From an uncultured Nitrospina sp. (GTDB taxonomy: Bacteria; Nitrospinota; Nitrospinia; Nitrospinales; VA-1), in the NCBI GenBank assembly GCA_937891765.1, contig CALAGQ010000005.1:1-61189 (forward strand): 61,189 nt of DNA, written 5' to 3'. The position numbers were made by a program, and so were the translations under genes. The notes beneath the pieces are model-generated. The model did no database searches. It saw only the letters and a program-made list of their open reading frames with translations, and had not been told where the DNA came from. Each line of letters begins with the position of its first letter. The first letter of the stretch is position 1. Positions 1-8,741 of this stretch are shown here, piece after piece.

Positions 1-144
1 AGCAACTTAAATAATGGGTTAAACAGTATATGGGCTAGCTATCTAGTACAGCCCCTTTTATTTTACCCTAATTAATTAAGGGGTAAATCTGATTGGCGTT
101 AGGAGGAACTATATTTTATCGTTGAAAAAATTGGCTTTATTTAC

Positions 145-173
145 TTGACAATGATTATTCTTGGTCTTATGGT
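145..173 (+). promoter_or_regulatory. Sigma70-type promoter for the first small gene
   Basis: A perfect -35 box TTGACA (145-150) is followed by a 17-base spacer and TATGGT (168-173), which matches the -10 consensus at four of six positions. It lies about 100 bases upstream of the small gene at 279. The rest of 1-260 is AT-rich and shows no other gene. Confidence 0.5.
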
Positions 174-278
174 GAATGTTAGTTGCAGGGTAAATCTTAT
201 TTTTCTGGTTTATTGTGTAAGTGAAGAGATACCAGAAAATAAGGTATTGAGGACTTTTTTTTGGAGGCAAGGCGCGTT

Positions 279-470
279 ATGTTCTTCGAAGTCAGGATTT
301 TCGACGCCAAAGGAGAGCTGAAAAAAGTTTTATCCCCAAAAAGGCTAAGCAACCGGTTTTGGAAAAATGGTGAACAGAACTTGATCGACTTTGGTGATAA
401 GGAGACCCAGTCCTCGGACTGGGAAAGTAAAAAAGCTGTGAAAGATGAGTGTCAACTGGAAGACCGTTGA
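279..470 (+). CDS. Small orphan protein (63 aa), unknown function
   Basis: I do not recognise this family. The frame is open from TTG 261, but ATG 279 is the better start because a GGAGG sits ten bases upstream (263-267). The product would be about 63 residues, soluble and strongly charged, with no signal peptide or membrane segment. Its N-terminus (MFFEVRIFDAKGELKKV) looks like a short beta hairpin with alternating charge. A good promoter lies upstream and a strong hairpin terminator follows at 502-539, so it appears to be a single-gene transcription unit. That context favours a real gene, but a chance ORF inside a small-RNA unit is possible. Confidence 0.5.
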   Translation: MFFEVRIFDAKGELKKVLSPKRLSNRFWKNGEQNLIDFGDKETQSSDWESKKAVKDECQLEDR

Positions 471-501
471 TTAAAAATGTTTTAACGAACCCAGATTGAA
501 T

Positions 502-539
502 AAAAATGGCATGGAGCTCACGCTTCGTGCCATTTTTTT
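502..539 (+). terminator. Rho-independent terminator
   Basis: The sequence contains AAAAATGGCA and TGCCATTTTTTT as facing arms around a GC-containing loop, ending in a run of seven T. It closes the small transcription unit 279-470. Confidence 0.65.
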
Positions 540-662
540 ATGCCTTGAATAATAATGGTTTATCCCCTTATTTTTTTTCACCCTATTTTTCTGGAGCCGA
601 TTCCCCTATAATTCCAATTTTCAGAATTGAACAGGATTTAAACAGATTTTTCGAGTTAATTT

Positions 663-1823
663 ATGTACATCACGTCTGCGGACCAGTTGAAGATATTCTG
701 TGAAAACCTTCAGTCTGCTGAAGTTCTAGCGGTAGATACCGAGTTTGTCCGGGAAAGAACTTATTTTCATCGTATAGGGCTGATTCAGGTGGGTGGTGGA
801 GAGCACTTCGCCGCCATCGACCCCATTGCGCTTCCTGATTTGACTCCGCTGCTGGAGTTGTTTAAAGATCCCACAAAAATAAAAATCTTTCACGCCGCCA
901 GACAGGATCTGGAAATTCTGGTACGCCTCTGCGGTCAGGTAATTCCTCCGGTGTTTGATACCCAGATCGCCGCCGCTCTGGTGGGATGGGGGACTCAGAT
1001 TTCCTTCGCAAAAATTGTCTACAAAGCTTTGGGGAAAAAGATCAATAAAACAGAAACCTATACCGACTGGTGTCGCCGCCCTTTGAGCGATAACCAGATT
1101 GAATACGCTATTGACGATGTCCGCTATTTGTTGCCGGTGTACCACAAGCTGATCGAGCGATTGAAAAAGATGAATCGTCTGGACTGGGTGAAAGGTGAGA
1201 TTCTGGATTGGGAAGATCCCAAAACATTTGCTTTGCCGGATCCACGGCAACGATTCATGAAAATTAAAAATCTACGTAGCTTGAAACCCAGGAACCTGAC
1301 GGTGCTTCAGGAGATCGCCGCCTGGCGGGAAGACGAAGCGGTCAAGAGAGATTGCCTGGCCAAGGCCATCATCCGCGATGAGACGTTACTGGAAATTGCC
1401 CGCAAAATTCCGAGGGATTCAAAAGCCTTATCTGGAGTTCGTGGCTTTTACCAAAAAGAGCTGGTAAAAGGCGGGGAATCCATTTTATCTGCGATTGAAA
1501 AGGCTATGGAAGTTGCGGAGGAGGATCTTACTGTTCTCCCGGAAAGCAATGGACACGCCACGACCCGGGGAGTGGAGGAATTGCTTGCGGCGTATGTGCA
1601 GATTCGATCTGAAGAATTGAAAATTGAGCCCAGTATTCTAGCAGACCGAAAACAGATTCATAGTTTTGTCACCCACTTCGAACAAAAGGAAGACATGGAA
1701 GATCATTTCCTGTTTCAGGATTGGCGGAAAGAATTAATAGGCGTCCCCATGTTTTCTTTGTTAAGTGGCAAGGTGGGGCTCAAGATTGACCCTTCCGGTC
1801 AGGTTCGTTTGATAGATTCGTAA
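663..1823 (+). CDS. rnd: Ribonuclease D
   Basis: A 3'-5' exoribonuclease that trims tRNA and other structured RNA precursors in the cytoplasm. The N-terminal DEDD exonuclease domain is clear: D25-T-E27 (Exo I), D82 in an H-A-A-R-Q-D block (Exo II), and a YAIDDVRYL block near residues 148-156 that supplies the Exo III aspartate and tyrosine. Residues about 205-285 form the HRDC nucleic-acid-binding domain (LRSLKPRNL, AWREDEAVKRD). The length of 386 residues is normal for bacterial RNase D. The start is the ATG just after a weak purine tract; no strong ribosome-binding site is visible. It converges with the TPR gene on the other strand with only three bases between stop codons. Confidence 0.93.
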   Translation: MYITSADQLKIFCENLQSAEVLAVDTEFVRERTYFHRIGLIQVGGGEHFAAIDPIALPDLTPLLELFKDPTKIKIFHAARQDLEILVRLCGQVIPPVFDTQIAAALVGWGTQISFAKIVYKALGKKINKTETYTDWCRRPLSDNQIEYAIDDVRYLLPVYHKLIERLKKMNRLDWVKGEILDWEDPKTFALPDPRQRFMKIKNLRSLKPRNLTVLQEIAAWREDEAVKRDCLAKAIIRDETLLEIARKIPRDSKALSGVRGFYQKELVKGGESILSAIEKAMEVAEEDLTVLPESNGHATTRGVEELLAAYVQIRSEELKIEPSILADRKQIHSFVTHFEQKEDMEDHFLFQDWRKELIGVPMFSLLSGKVGLKIDPSGQVRLIDS

Positions 1824-1826
1824 AAA

Positions 1827-2465
1827 TCAGCTTGCTCTCGCAGAGGATATCGTTTCCTTCCAGATTTTATAGTCGTCCGATTGCCTCAGGTTGTTGAGGT
1901 CGGTGTCGCTTTCGATTTGCTTGAATAGTTTGAATCCTTTTTCTACCGCTTTTTTAAGGGCCAAGAGGCCGGGCTCCAGGTTTTCCGTTAAAGAATAATA
2001 GCAGGCGAAGTTGTAATCGAACAGTGGTTCCTGCGGGAATTTCTTTTGACCCTCCTGAAGTGTTTCAAACGCTCTATCGAACTCCTTGTTTTTCATATAA
2101 GCGGTGCTCAGGTTAATGAGGGTTTCCTTAAACGCCTTGTGATGGTGCAGAGCCTTTTCGTAGCGAATGATGGCCTCGGCATAATTTCCTTCCTTATAAA
2201 ACTTATTTCCTTCGTTGTAATGGAAGATACCCATTCGACGTTCCCGCTCTTCTTGCGAAAGGTTCTTCCCATTACTGCCTTCTTCTTTATGATCGCCTTC
2301 TTTGTGACTGCCCTCTTTGTGGCTCCCCTCTGCCATGTTTTGAAGATCCCCTGAGTTACGCGCGGAAGAAACTGGCTTCGAGGCTGGGAGGAAATAATCT
2401 GTCGCTAAAAAAATGATGAAGGCGGTTATGCCAAGGTGGGGCAGGTATTTTGTGATCGGTGACAT
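1827..2465 (-). CDS. Membrane-anchored TPR-repeat protein
   Basis: A 212-residue protein with one N-terminal membrane segment (about residues 8-28), then a low-complexity linker in which an S/D-HKEG unit is repeated three to four times (about residues 47-63). It ends with at least two tetratricopeptide repeats (residues 80-175; G-N-x-x-Y-x-x-G-x-Y-x-x-A-I pattern). TPR domains are protein-protein scaffolds, so it probably presents a periplasmic assembly surface; the partner is unknown. It lies five bases downstream of the DUF115 gene in the same direction, suggesting an operon. The HKEG repeats are a likely site of copy-number change. Confidence 0.75.
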   Translation of the reverse strand: MSPITKYLPHLGITAFIIFLATDYFLPASKPVSSARNSGDLQNMAEGSHKEGSHKEGDHKEEGSNGKNLSQEERERRMGIFHYNEGNKFYKEGNYAEAIIRYEKALHHHKAFKETLINLSTAYMKNKEFDRAFETLQEGQKKFPQEPLFDYNFACYYSLTENLEPGLLALKKAVEKGFKLFKQIESDTDLNNLRQSDDYKIWKETISSARAS

Positions 2466-2470
2466 AGTTC

Positions 2471-4000
2471 TCAGATCGATGGGAAAAAAGTTCGACGCTT
2501 TAATTCGCTAGCCGAACCTAAAACCGGCGCTTGTTCAATTTTAGCGCCGTGTGAATAAAGGTTGAAGACACGGGTGTTGGGGTTGGCCTGAATGATATAC
2601 TCTAGTGTCCGTAAATAGCTATACATGACCTGATCGGTGAGCAGGAAATTTCCCTGTGTGCATATTACCGACAGTTGTTTTTTCTCTCGGGACTTTTCCT
2701 GATGCAATTTTCCGAGAGGTGCCATACTTGTAATTTTGCCTTGCAGTTGCTTGTTGAATTGGGAATGGTTGGAATAATAGCGGTTCCCAGAAAAGGCACA
2801 ATCCTGACCGGTCAGAAAAATCGGGTCACAGCCAAAATGGATCAACATGTCGAGCCCGAGGCAGGCTACTGATCCTCCTGCCCGTGTGGTGCCCTTTTCT
2901 TCCACGTCCGGTTCGCTATCTTTTGCAAGGCTGTGCCCCTCTTTAAAGACGACATAACGCTCACCGGAAAAGTTTTTCAGCACATTGTGGTTGGCGGTGG
3001 GGGTGAAGACCAGCTTTGTTTTTCCTGCCGGATAATCTATGAAGTGTCCGGCACTGTCTATTTGCGGATCCAGTGAAAATGTGAAATCCGGTTGAATATC
3101 ATTTTCTACAAGAATGGGAAACGCCGTATCGACACAGGCAATCACAAACTCTTTTTGGGTGCGATGCAGGTGCGGAAGCATAAGATCGAGCGAGGGGCCG
3201 GCGCTGACCAAAATGCCAGGTTTGCCTTTGCCGGAGTCTTTCAAGATGTTGATGCCCGGCGAGCTTGTTACAATTTTACGGTTTAATGAATAATTGATTT
3301 TCTCCAGAGTGCCGAATATTGCCGGAAATCGGCGTTCAAGCAGTAAAACTTCCAGAGCATTAGTGAGCGAGGGAAAGGTCTCCGGAATGCATTTGAAGGA
3401 GGGTGCGTGAAACAAAACTTCAAGCGCGTCCGCATGACCTTCGGTAATGCGTTCCATTTCATTGGCAATCTCACGGGAAACCTCTGCCTCATCGGTGCCA
3501 TAAACCAGGCGGAAACGGGAGTCTTTAAATAGGGCTGTCTGATCCCTCAATTTCAGGGCCGCTGTGAGGATATCGAGGTTGAGCTCGATGACCAGAAGGT
3601 ATCCATCAGGGCCAATTTTGTCGAGGACCGTATTGAGATGGTAACCCAAGCCAAAACCATACAGGCAGACACGGGCTCCGGGTTTTAGTTTTTCGGCAAA
3701 CTGATGAGCCTCTTTTTCCGGATCATAGCTGCTATGCAGCAGGGTATTTTCAAAGCGCAGGGTGGGTTGGCCGGAGGATGCTGATATTACGGAGGCTTTT
3801 CCAGAAAGGGTTTCTGGAAGGTTGCCCGACTGGGGAGCACAGGTTTTCAATGACTGGATGTTTTTTTCGAAGAAATGATTGTCCAACGGGGCGTCTCCGT
3901 ATTGCATCATCACCATCATATCACCAATTGACTTGCATTCGTTTCCGAATTGCTTTAAAAAATTGATCGGACCTTCCTCTAACGAACAACCCCGCCGCAA
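2471..4000 (-). CDS. MAF/DUF115-family protein (motility accessory factor-like)
   Basis: The central region (about residues 230-420) carries the DUF115 / 6-hydroxymethylpterin pyrophosphokinase MptE-like fold: GKGKPGILVSAGPSLD, then VIACVDTAFPILVENDIQPD, and a LTGQDCAFSGNRYY block. In flagellated bacteria such proteins are linked to modification of flagellin with nonulosonic acids, but no flagellar or sialic-acid gene is nearby, so the substrate here is unknown. An N-terminal Rossmann-like segment (GARVCLYGFGLGYHLN) is also visible. The frame begins at TTG 4000 without a clear Shine-Dalgarno sequence, so the start could lie further in. It is divergent from mutL and upstream of the TPR gene. 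Confidence 0.7.
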   Translation of the reverse strand: MRRGCSLEEGPINFLKQFGNECKSIGDMMVMMQYGDAPLDNHFFEKNIQSLKTCAPQSGNLPETLSGKASVISASSGQPTLRFENTLLHSSYDPEKEAHQFAEKLKPGARVCLYGFGLGYHLNTVLDKIGPDGYLLVIELNLDILTAALKLRDQTALFKDSRFRLVYGTDEAEVSREIANEMERITEGHADALEVLFHAPSFKCIPETFPSLTNALEVLLLERRFPAIFGTLEKINYSLNRKIVTSSPGINILKDSGKGKPGILVSAGPSLDLMLPHLHRTQKEFVIACVDTAFPILVENDIQPDFTFSLDPQIDSAGHFIDYPAGKTKLVFTPTANHNVLKNFSGERYVVFKEGHSLAKDSEPDVEEKGTTRAGGSVACLGLDMLIHFGCDPIFLTGQDCAFSGNRYYSNHSQFNKQLQGKITSMAPLGKLHQEKSREKKQLSVICTQGNFLLTDQVMYSYLRTLEYIIQANPNTRVFNLYSHGAKIEQAPVLGSASELKRRTFFPSI

Positions 4001-4093
4001 GAGGACGGAGTATCCTGATAAAGAGTTAGTTTAAAAGACGTAACAAGCCATGGGGAATAAAGCCCGCTTGTGGGACTGAACTGAAAGATTTTC

Positions 4094-5923
4094 ATGTCTG
4101 TTTCCTCACAAAAAGTATTGCCGAAAATCCGTGTCCTTTCCGAAGACCTGGCCAACCAGATTGCCGCCGGGGAAGTGGTGGAACGTCCTGCTTCCGTGGT
4201 CAAGGAACTGGTCGAAAACTCCATCGATGCAGGGGCGACCCAGATTCGGCTCGATATTGAAGGCGGCGGCAAAAAGAAAATCCGCATCATGGATAATGGC
4301 ATGGGTATGGCGCCGGAAGAATGCGCTTTGGCTTTTTCCCGTCATGCCACCAGCAAAATTTCCCGGTTTGAAGACCTCGAGAGCATCCAGTCATTAGGGT
4401 TTCGCGGTGAAGCCTTGCCCAGTATCGCGTCCGTGGCTAAAGTGCGTTGCACCAGCGCCCGCAGCGAAAGTGAGGGAGGCAGGTTGATTGTGGTCGAAGG
4501 TGGTGAGGTTCTGGAAGAAAAGGATGTGGCCTGTCCCCAGGGAACAACGCTTGAAGTGGCCCAGCTATTCTATGTGACCCCGGCGCGCAGTAAATTCCTG
4601 AAAGGGGATTCCGCAGAATTTTCTCACATCACACAAGTGGTCACGCAACAAGCGCTGGCTTATCCGAACATCCAGTTCCACTTAACCCATAATTGTCGTG
4701 AGGTGATCAACACTCTGCCCACCGATCAACCGCATTACCGGATCGCCGAATTGTTCGGCTCCGACCTTGCCAAATCTCTGCTCGAGGTTGAAGCGCAATC
4801 GGGGGACTACCAGTTGAAAGGGTTTGTCTCAAGCCCTGTATATACTCGCTCTAACCGCAACGCTCAGTATTGTTTCATCAATGGACGTTTTGTCCGGGAC
4901 AAAGTCATCCTGCATGCCACCCAGCAGGGTTATAGTCATTTATTGCCGAAAGGCCAGCACCCGGCGATGTTCCTTTATCTGACGATGGACCCCAAACTGC
5001 TCGATGTGAATGTCCATCCCTCCAAGGCAGAAGTCCGCTTTGCCTTTCAACAGGATGTGCATCAGTTTGTCGCGCATGGCGTGCGCGCGGCTCTGGAAAA
5101 AAACCAGCAAGTCGATCTAACCGCACAGGACGAGTCCGATATCCCTCTGCAAAATCCGGCTCTTCATCAACCTTCTGCACCACGTCCGAGCTACCAGCCG
5201 CCGCAGTGGGTCGATAAATCACATCCTCCTGCGCAAGGAGACTTGTCACAAGCTTTAAGAACCATGCTGAGTCCGGATGACAGTTCAACCACACATCAGG
5301 TCAATTGGTTTGATAAAGCCCCGACTCCAGTCTCAAATCTGATCTATTCGGAGTTCGAGCCTCTCGGCCAGTTAGATCGGTCTTTCATCATCATGCAGGG
5401 CAAACAAGGAATACTGGTCATCGACCAGCACGTGGCCCATGAAAGAATTTTGTATGAACGGTTTCGCGCCTCCGCCAAAAACCGCAAGGTAGAAGTCCAA
5501 AAACTTTTGTTCCCGCTTCCCATAGAACTTTCTGCCGAAGAGACGGAAGTGTTAACACCACATCTTTCACGCTTGCTCGACCTCGGACTGGAACTGGAAC
5601 CGTTCGGCAAGAATGAGTTTCTACTCCGTTCAGTTCCGGCAATTCTTAAAAACGGCGACCATGAAAAACTTCTACGGGAAACGATCGAAGCGCTCCCAAG
5701 AGAAGCGCATGACGATGTCCTCAATGCAAGATACGAAGACGTATTGATCATGATGTCGTGCCGAAACGCCATCAAGGTCAACCACACTCTCAACCTCGAC
5801 CAAATCCGAAAACTGATCTCTGATCTCGAACAAACTTCCATGCCCTACACTTGCCCGCACGGACGACCCATCTCCCTGCTGTTCGATATGGACGACATCC
5901 TGAAAAAATTCCTCCGCAAATAG
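4094..5923 (+). CDS. mutL: DNA mismatch repair protein MutL
   Basis: Links MutS mismatch recognition to strand cleavage. The N-terminal GHKL ATPase motifs are present: ELVENSIDAGA, DNGMGM, ATSKI and GFRGEAL within residues 35-120. A variable Pro/Gln-rich linker follows (about 335-400), then the C-terminal dimerisation domain. The C-terminal part has endonuclease-type metal motifs: DQHVAHERILYE (the DQHA-x2-E-x4-E motif with Val for Ala), a SCRNAIKV block and CPHGRP near the end. This MutL is therefore probably the nicking type used by bacteria without MutH. At 609 residues it is a normal length. ATG 4094 has no strong ribosome-binding site. Confidence 0.95.
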   Translation: MSVSSQKVLPKIRVLSEDLANQIAAGEVVERPASVVKELVENSIDAGATQIRLDIEGGGKKKIRIMDNGMGMAPEECALAFSRHATSKISRFEDLESIQSLGFRGEALPSIASVAKVRCTSARSESEGGRLIVVEGGEVLEEKDVACPQGTTLEVAQLFYVTPARSKFLKGDSAEFSHITQVVTQQALAYPNIQFHLTHNCREVINTLPTDQPHYRIAELFGSDLAKSLLEVEAQSGDYQLKGFVSSPVYTRSNRNAQYCFINGRFVRDKVILHATQQGYSHLLPKGQHPAMFLYLTMDPKLLDVNVHPSKAEVRFAFQQDVHQFVAHGVRAALEKNQQVDLTAQDESDIPLQNPALHQPSAPRPSYQPPQWVDKSHPPAQGDLSQALRTMLSPDDSSTTHQVNWFDKAPTPVSNLIYSEFEPLGQLDRSFIIMQGKQGILVIDQHVAHERILYERFRASAKNRKVEVQKLLFPLPIELSAEETEVLTPHLSRLLDLGLELEPFGKNEFLLRSVPAILKNGDHEKLLRETIEALPREAHDDVLNARYEDVLIMMSCRNAIKVNHTLNLDQIRKLISDLEQTSMPYTCPHGRPISLLFDMDDILKKFLRK

Positions 5924-5924
5924 C

Positions 5925-5972
5925 CCGGGCAACGCCCGGTGGTAATGGGGCGGTGACGCTAGCGCGACCGCC
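5925..5972. repeat. Two hairpins after mutL, copy of a dispersed intergenic repeat
   Basis: CCGGGC-aac-GCCCGG (5925-5939) is followed by a second dyad with arms GGCGGT and ACCGCC (5949-5972). The stretch GGTGG..AAT..GGCGGTGAC.CTA recurs at 51309-51350. The first hairpin directly follows the mutL stop and could also help termination, although no T-run follows it. Confidence 0.5.
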
Positions 5973-6066
5973 TGCGAGTCATCCTAGTGTATGGTGGAGG
6001 GAGAACCTGAGGAATTGGTGTGGATGTTGAATCAGCAATGACCCAATAAAAAGGACTTTAAACTAA

Positions 6067-6744
6067 GTGGCTAACCCAGGACATGTTGCTCTTCTCAAGA
6101 AATCTGTGGAGGAATGGAACATTTGGAGAAAAGATCATCGAAACATCGAGCCTGACCTTGATAGCGCTGACCTCGAGGAAACCGACCTTAGGGATGTGGA
6201 TCTCAAAAAAGCCAAACTCAATGGGGCCAACCTCAGGGGGGCCAATTTGCAAGGCGCGGACCTTGGTAAGGCCTTCTTCACGGAATCGGATTTGAAAGGG
6301 GCCAACCTCAACGAAACTGATTGCCGGGGAGTGAAATTCAACGGCGCCGAATTGCGCGGATGCACCTTCCAAAAGGCTAACTTAAGAAAAGTTGATCTCC
6401 GTAACCTCGATCTCCGGGAAGTCGACTTCAGCGAAGCCGATCTCAGAAAAACGGATATGAGAAACTCCGATCTCCAGGAGGCGAGGTTCTTCAAGGCCGA
6501 TCTTCGCGACACCTTGCTTTCCGAGTCCAACCTCTCGGCGGCCTATCTGTCTTCAGCGTTGATGCAGGGGGCCGATTTACAAAGGGCTAACCTTAACCAA
6601 GCCGTCTTACGTTATTCCGTCAACCTGACCCCGACTCAGATCCAGTCGGCAAAGATCGACCGTGAAACCAAAGTCCCTCACTACCTGGAGATCCACTGGA
6701 TTTCCGAAAACGATTTCCGTTGCGAAGAAAAGGCAGGCGTTTAA
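6067..6744 (+). CDS. Pentapeptide-repeat protein
   Basis: A 225-residue protein made almost wholly of A(D/N)LxX pentapeptide repeats between about residues 30 and 185. The repeats should fold into a right-handed quadrilateral beta helix. A short N-terminal helix and a divergent C-terminal tail (residues 190-225) cap the repeat. Some family members mimic DNA and protect gyrase (Qnr, MfpA); most have no known role and nothing nearby points to one. It starts at GTG 6067 with only a weak AAGGA upstream. The regular codon pattern opens long antisense frames, which are artefacts. It appears to be monocistronic. Confidence 0.85.
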   Translation: MANPGHVALLKKSVEEWNIWRKDHRNIEPDLDSADLEETDLRDVDLKKAKLNGANLRGANLQGADLGKAFFTESDLKGANLNETDCRGVKFNGAELRGCTFQKANLRKVDLRNLDLREVDFSEADLRKTDMRNSDLQEARFFKADLRDTLLSESNLSAAYLSSALMQGADLQRANLNQAVLRYSVNLTPTQIQSAKIDRETKVPHYLEIHWISENDFRCEEKAGV

Positions 6745-6842
6745 CAACTCGAAAAAAAAGAAAATCATGGAGGTCGTTCCAAATATTATTAAAGCGTTTA
6801 GTATGAGAAACAAATAATTCATGAATTAGGAGGTTAAGACCC

Positions 6843-6911
6843 ATGTCTGCCCAAGTAACTGTTGATACCACTCCCAATGAGCATGCTTTAAAGTACAGCC
6901 CCAATAAATAA
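6843..6911 (+). pseudogene. 22-codon remnant resembling the N-terminus of an Nfu/NifU-type scaffold
   Basis: A perfect AGGAGG (6828-6833) sits nine bases before ATG 6843. The frame reads only 22 residues before tandem TAA stops. The peptide contains VDTTPNEHALKY, which resembles the TPNPNALKF signature at the start of Nfu N-terminal domains. No continuation is visible downstream in any frame. It is either the stump of a deleted iron-sulfur scaffold gene or a true micro-ORF. The preserved ribosome-binding site suggests that any decay is recent. The following 209 bases to 7120 hold no other recognisable feature. Confidence 0.35.
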
Positions 6912-7120
6912 TACAACCCTATGGAGTCTCATCTTTACTGATTTTTTTCAGGAAAATTTAACAAGCATTTTAAAAACCGCCATCACAAAAAAGAATTTTC
7001 GCGACCCAATTGCAGCTATTACGCAGGATGGATTGTTAACTTATTGGAGGAATTGATAATACGCTATTTACTATTTATGGGTGGCTACCGCCCTCACTCA
7101 CTCCCAGCAATGAAACAGCT

Positions 7121-8473
7121 TCAGCCTTTATTCTCATAATAATCCAATCCGGAGTGGTCGATCACCTCTTCGCCCATAATGATCCGCAAGGTATTTCTCA
7201 TTTTTTCATCTTGATCGAACAGAGAATTCACAGGTTTAAGATCGGGCCTGCATTGGGGGGACTTAAAATAAAACGAGAGCCATTCCTGCACTCCCCTCAT
7301 TCCCGCTCGTTGCGCCAGATCGAGAAACAAAACCAGATCCAGAACTACCGGTGCCGCAAGAATAGAATCGCGGCAAAGAAAATTGATTTTCAATTGCATT
7401 TTTTGACCCAACCAACCCTGGATATCTATATTATCCCAGCCTTCTTTTGCATCTCCTCTTGGGGGATAATATTCGATGCGGATTTTATGGTAGTAGTTTC
7501 CATAAAGCTCGGGATAAAGATCATCTTGAAAAATACTGTCCAAAACCGACCCCTTGGTAACTTCCTTGGATCGAAAGGAATCCGGGTCATCCAACACTTC
7601 ACCATCGCGGTTTCCCAGTATGTTGCTGGAGAACCAGCCATCAAGTCCCAGCATTCTGGATTTGAGTCCTGGCGCGACAATTGTCTTCATCAGGGTTTGC
7701 CCTGTTTTGAAATCTTTGCCCCCGATAGGAGCGTTATTTTTGATAGATAGCTCTACCAGAGCCGGAGTATCCACGTTCAGGTTTGGAGATCCATTGGCAA
7801 AGGGAACCCCCATTTTCAGTGACGCATAAGCGTAGATCATGGAAGGGGGGATAAGAGCAAGATTATTTTCCAAGGCTGCTTCAAATGCTTCCAGTGTTTG
7901 AAATGCTTCGTGGTCCATAATATCCTGATAAACTTCCGTCGATCCGCACCAGCACATCACCAACCGGTCCAGACCTTTTTCTTTCTTGAAGGTCTCAATA
8001 TCCAGCATCAAAAGTTTGGCCAACTCCATTTTATTAGGAGCCTTTTTAATATTTGTTCCAGTCAGGTTTTTCACAAAAGCGGGATCGAATACAGCGGACC
8101 AGGGTTTAATTGCCTCAAGCTGATCCTTAACCAGATCAAGTTCCCGCTTATCGATCACGCCACAAGTCAGAGCGGCTTGGTAGCAGTTATCGTCATAGAT
8201 ATCCCAACCACCAAACACTAAATCAGTCATACCAGCGAGAGGAACAAAATCCTTTATAAAGGGATATTGCGGATTATCCCTTTTACCCAAGCGGATTCGC
8301 GACATTTGCGTAACCGACCCAATAGGTTTGCTATGTCCCGCATTCACCAGAAAGACCCCCGCGATAAGCGTCGAACTCACCGCTCCCATTCCTGGCAACA
8401 AAGCTCCTAATTTTCCTTTCGGCGACGCAATTTTTTTCGCCAAGCCGTGATATTTGTCGCTGGTCTCATTCAT
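7121..8473 (-). CDS. ino1: myo-Inositol-1-phosphate synthase (inositol-3-phosphate synthase)
   Basis: Converts glucose 6-phosphate to 1L-myo-inositol 1-phosphate using NAD; this is the committed step to inositol compounds. The N-terminal Rossmann glycine loop (LPGMGAVSSTL, residues 26-36) and conserved blocks such as VFGGWDIYDDN, PIGGKDFKTGQT and GWFSSNILGNRDGEVLDDP are typical of the bacterial/archaeal family, and 450 residues fits. A GAGAGGAG tract precedes ATG 8473. It is divergent from a CDP-alcohol phosphotransferase gene and stands at the edge of a cytidylyltransferase/phosphotransferase cluster. Its product therefore probably feeds CDP-inositol formation. Confidence 0.92.
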   Translation of the reverse strand: MNETSDKYHGLAKKIASPKGKLGALLPGMGAVSSTLIAGVFLVNAGHSKPIGSVTQMSRIRLGKRDNPQYPFIKDFVPLAGMTDLVFGGWDIYDDNCYQAALTCGVIDKRELDLVKDQLEAIKPWSAVFDPAFVKNLTGTNIKKAPNKMELAKLLMLDIETFKKEKGLDRLVMCWCGSTEVYQDIMDHEAFQTLEAFEAALENNLALIPPSMIYAYASLKMGVPFANGSPNLNVDTPALVELSIKNNAPIGGKDFKTGQTLMKTIVAPGLKSRMLGLDGWFSSNILGNRDGEVLDDPDSFRSKEVTKGSVLDSIFQDDLYPELYGNYYHKIRIEYYPPRGDAKEGWDNIDIQGWLGQKMQLKINFLCRDSILAAPVVLDLVLFLDLAQRAGMRGVQEWLSFYFKSPQCRPDLKPVNSLFDQDEKMRNTLRIIMGEEVIDHSGLDYYENKG

Positions 8474-8683
8474 TAACCCCTATCTCCTCTCAAATTTGAT
8501 CATGACTCTAGTGGTTGTAAACAGGTTCAACGGGAGGGCAACTGTTATGTTCAAAAGGCGGCACAACCCTGCTAGTGGCGGACCCATCATCTGCGCGCAA
8601 GAATAGCACCCGGCAACCTGTATTGGATAGTTTTATTTTCTGATGTGATAATATGATCACAAACCCGACTACCTAAATAATCC

Positions 8684-8712
8684 TTATACAAAGTCGAGCA
8701 TTTGGTTATAAT
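8684..8712 (+). promoter_or_regulatory. Possible promoter for the CDP-alcohol phosphotransferase gene
   Basis: A perfect -10 TATAAT (8707-8712) is preceded at 17 bases by a weak -35 TTATAC (8684-8689). It would give a leader of about 20 bases to ATG 8742, which has no recognisable ribosome-binding site. Confidence 0.35.
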
Positions 8713-8741
8713 ATTACAACACTTTACCTGCTAACAGCCGC

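Noticed and set aside
151..324. Frame with a lipobox-like MIILGLMVNVSC start
   Set aside because: No ribosome-binding site, overlaps the promoter and the better small gene; likely chance.
506..703. 65-codon ORF upstream of rnd
   Set aside because: It spans the terminator hairpin and overlaps the rnd start; codon content is not protein-like.
6058..6530. Long antisense frames with repeated residues opposite the pentapeptide gene
   Set aside because: They mirror the regular codon pattern of the repeats and have no ribosome-binding site.
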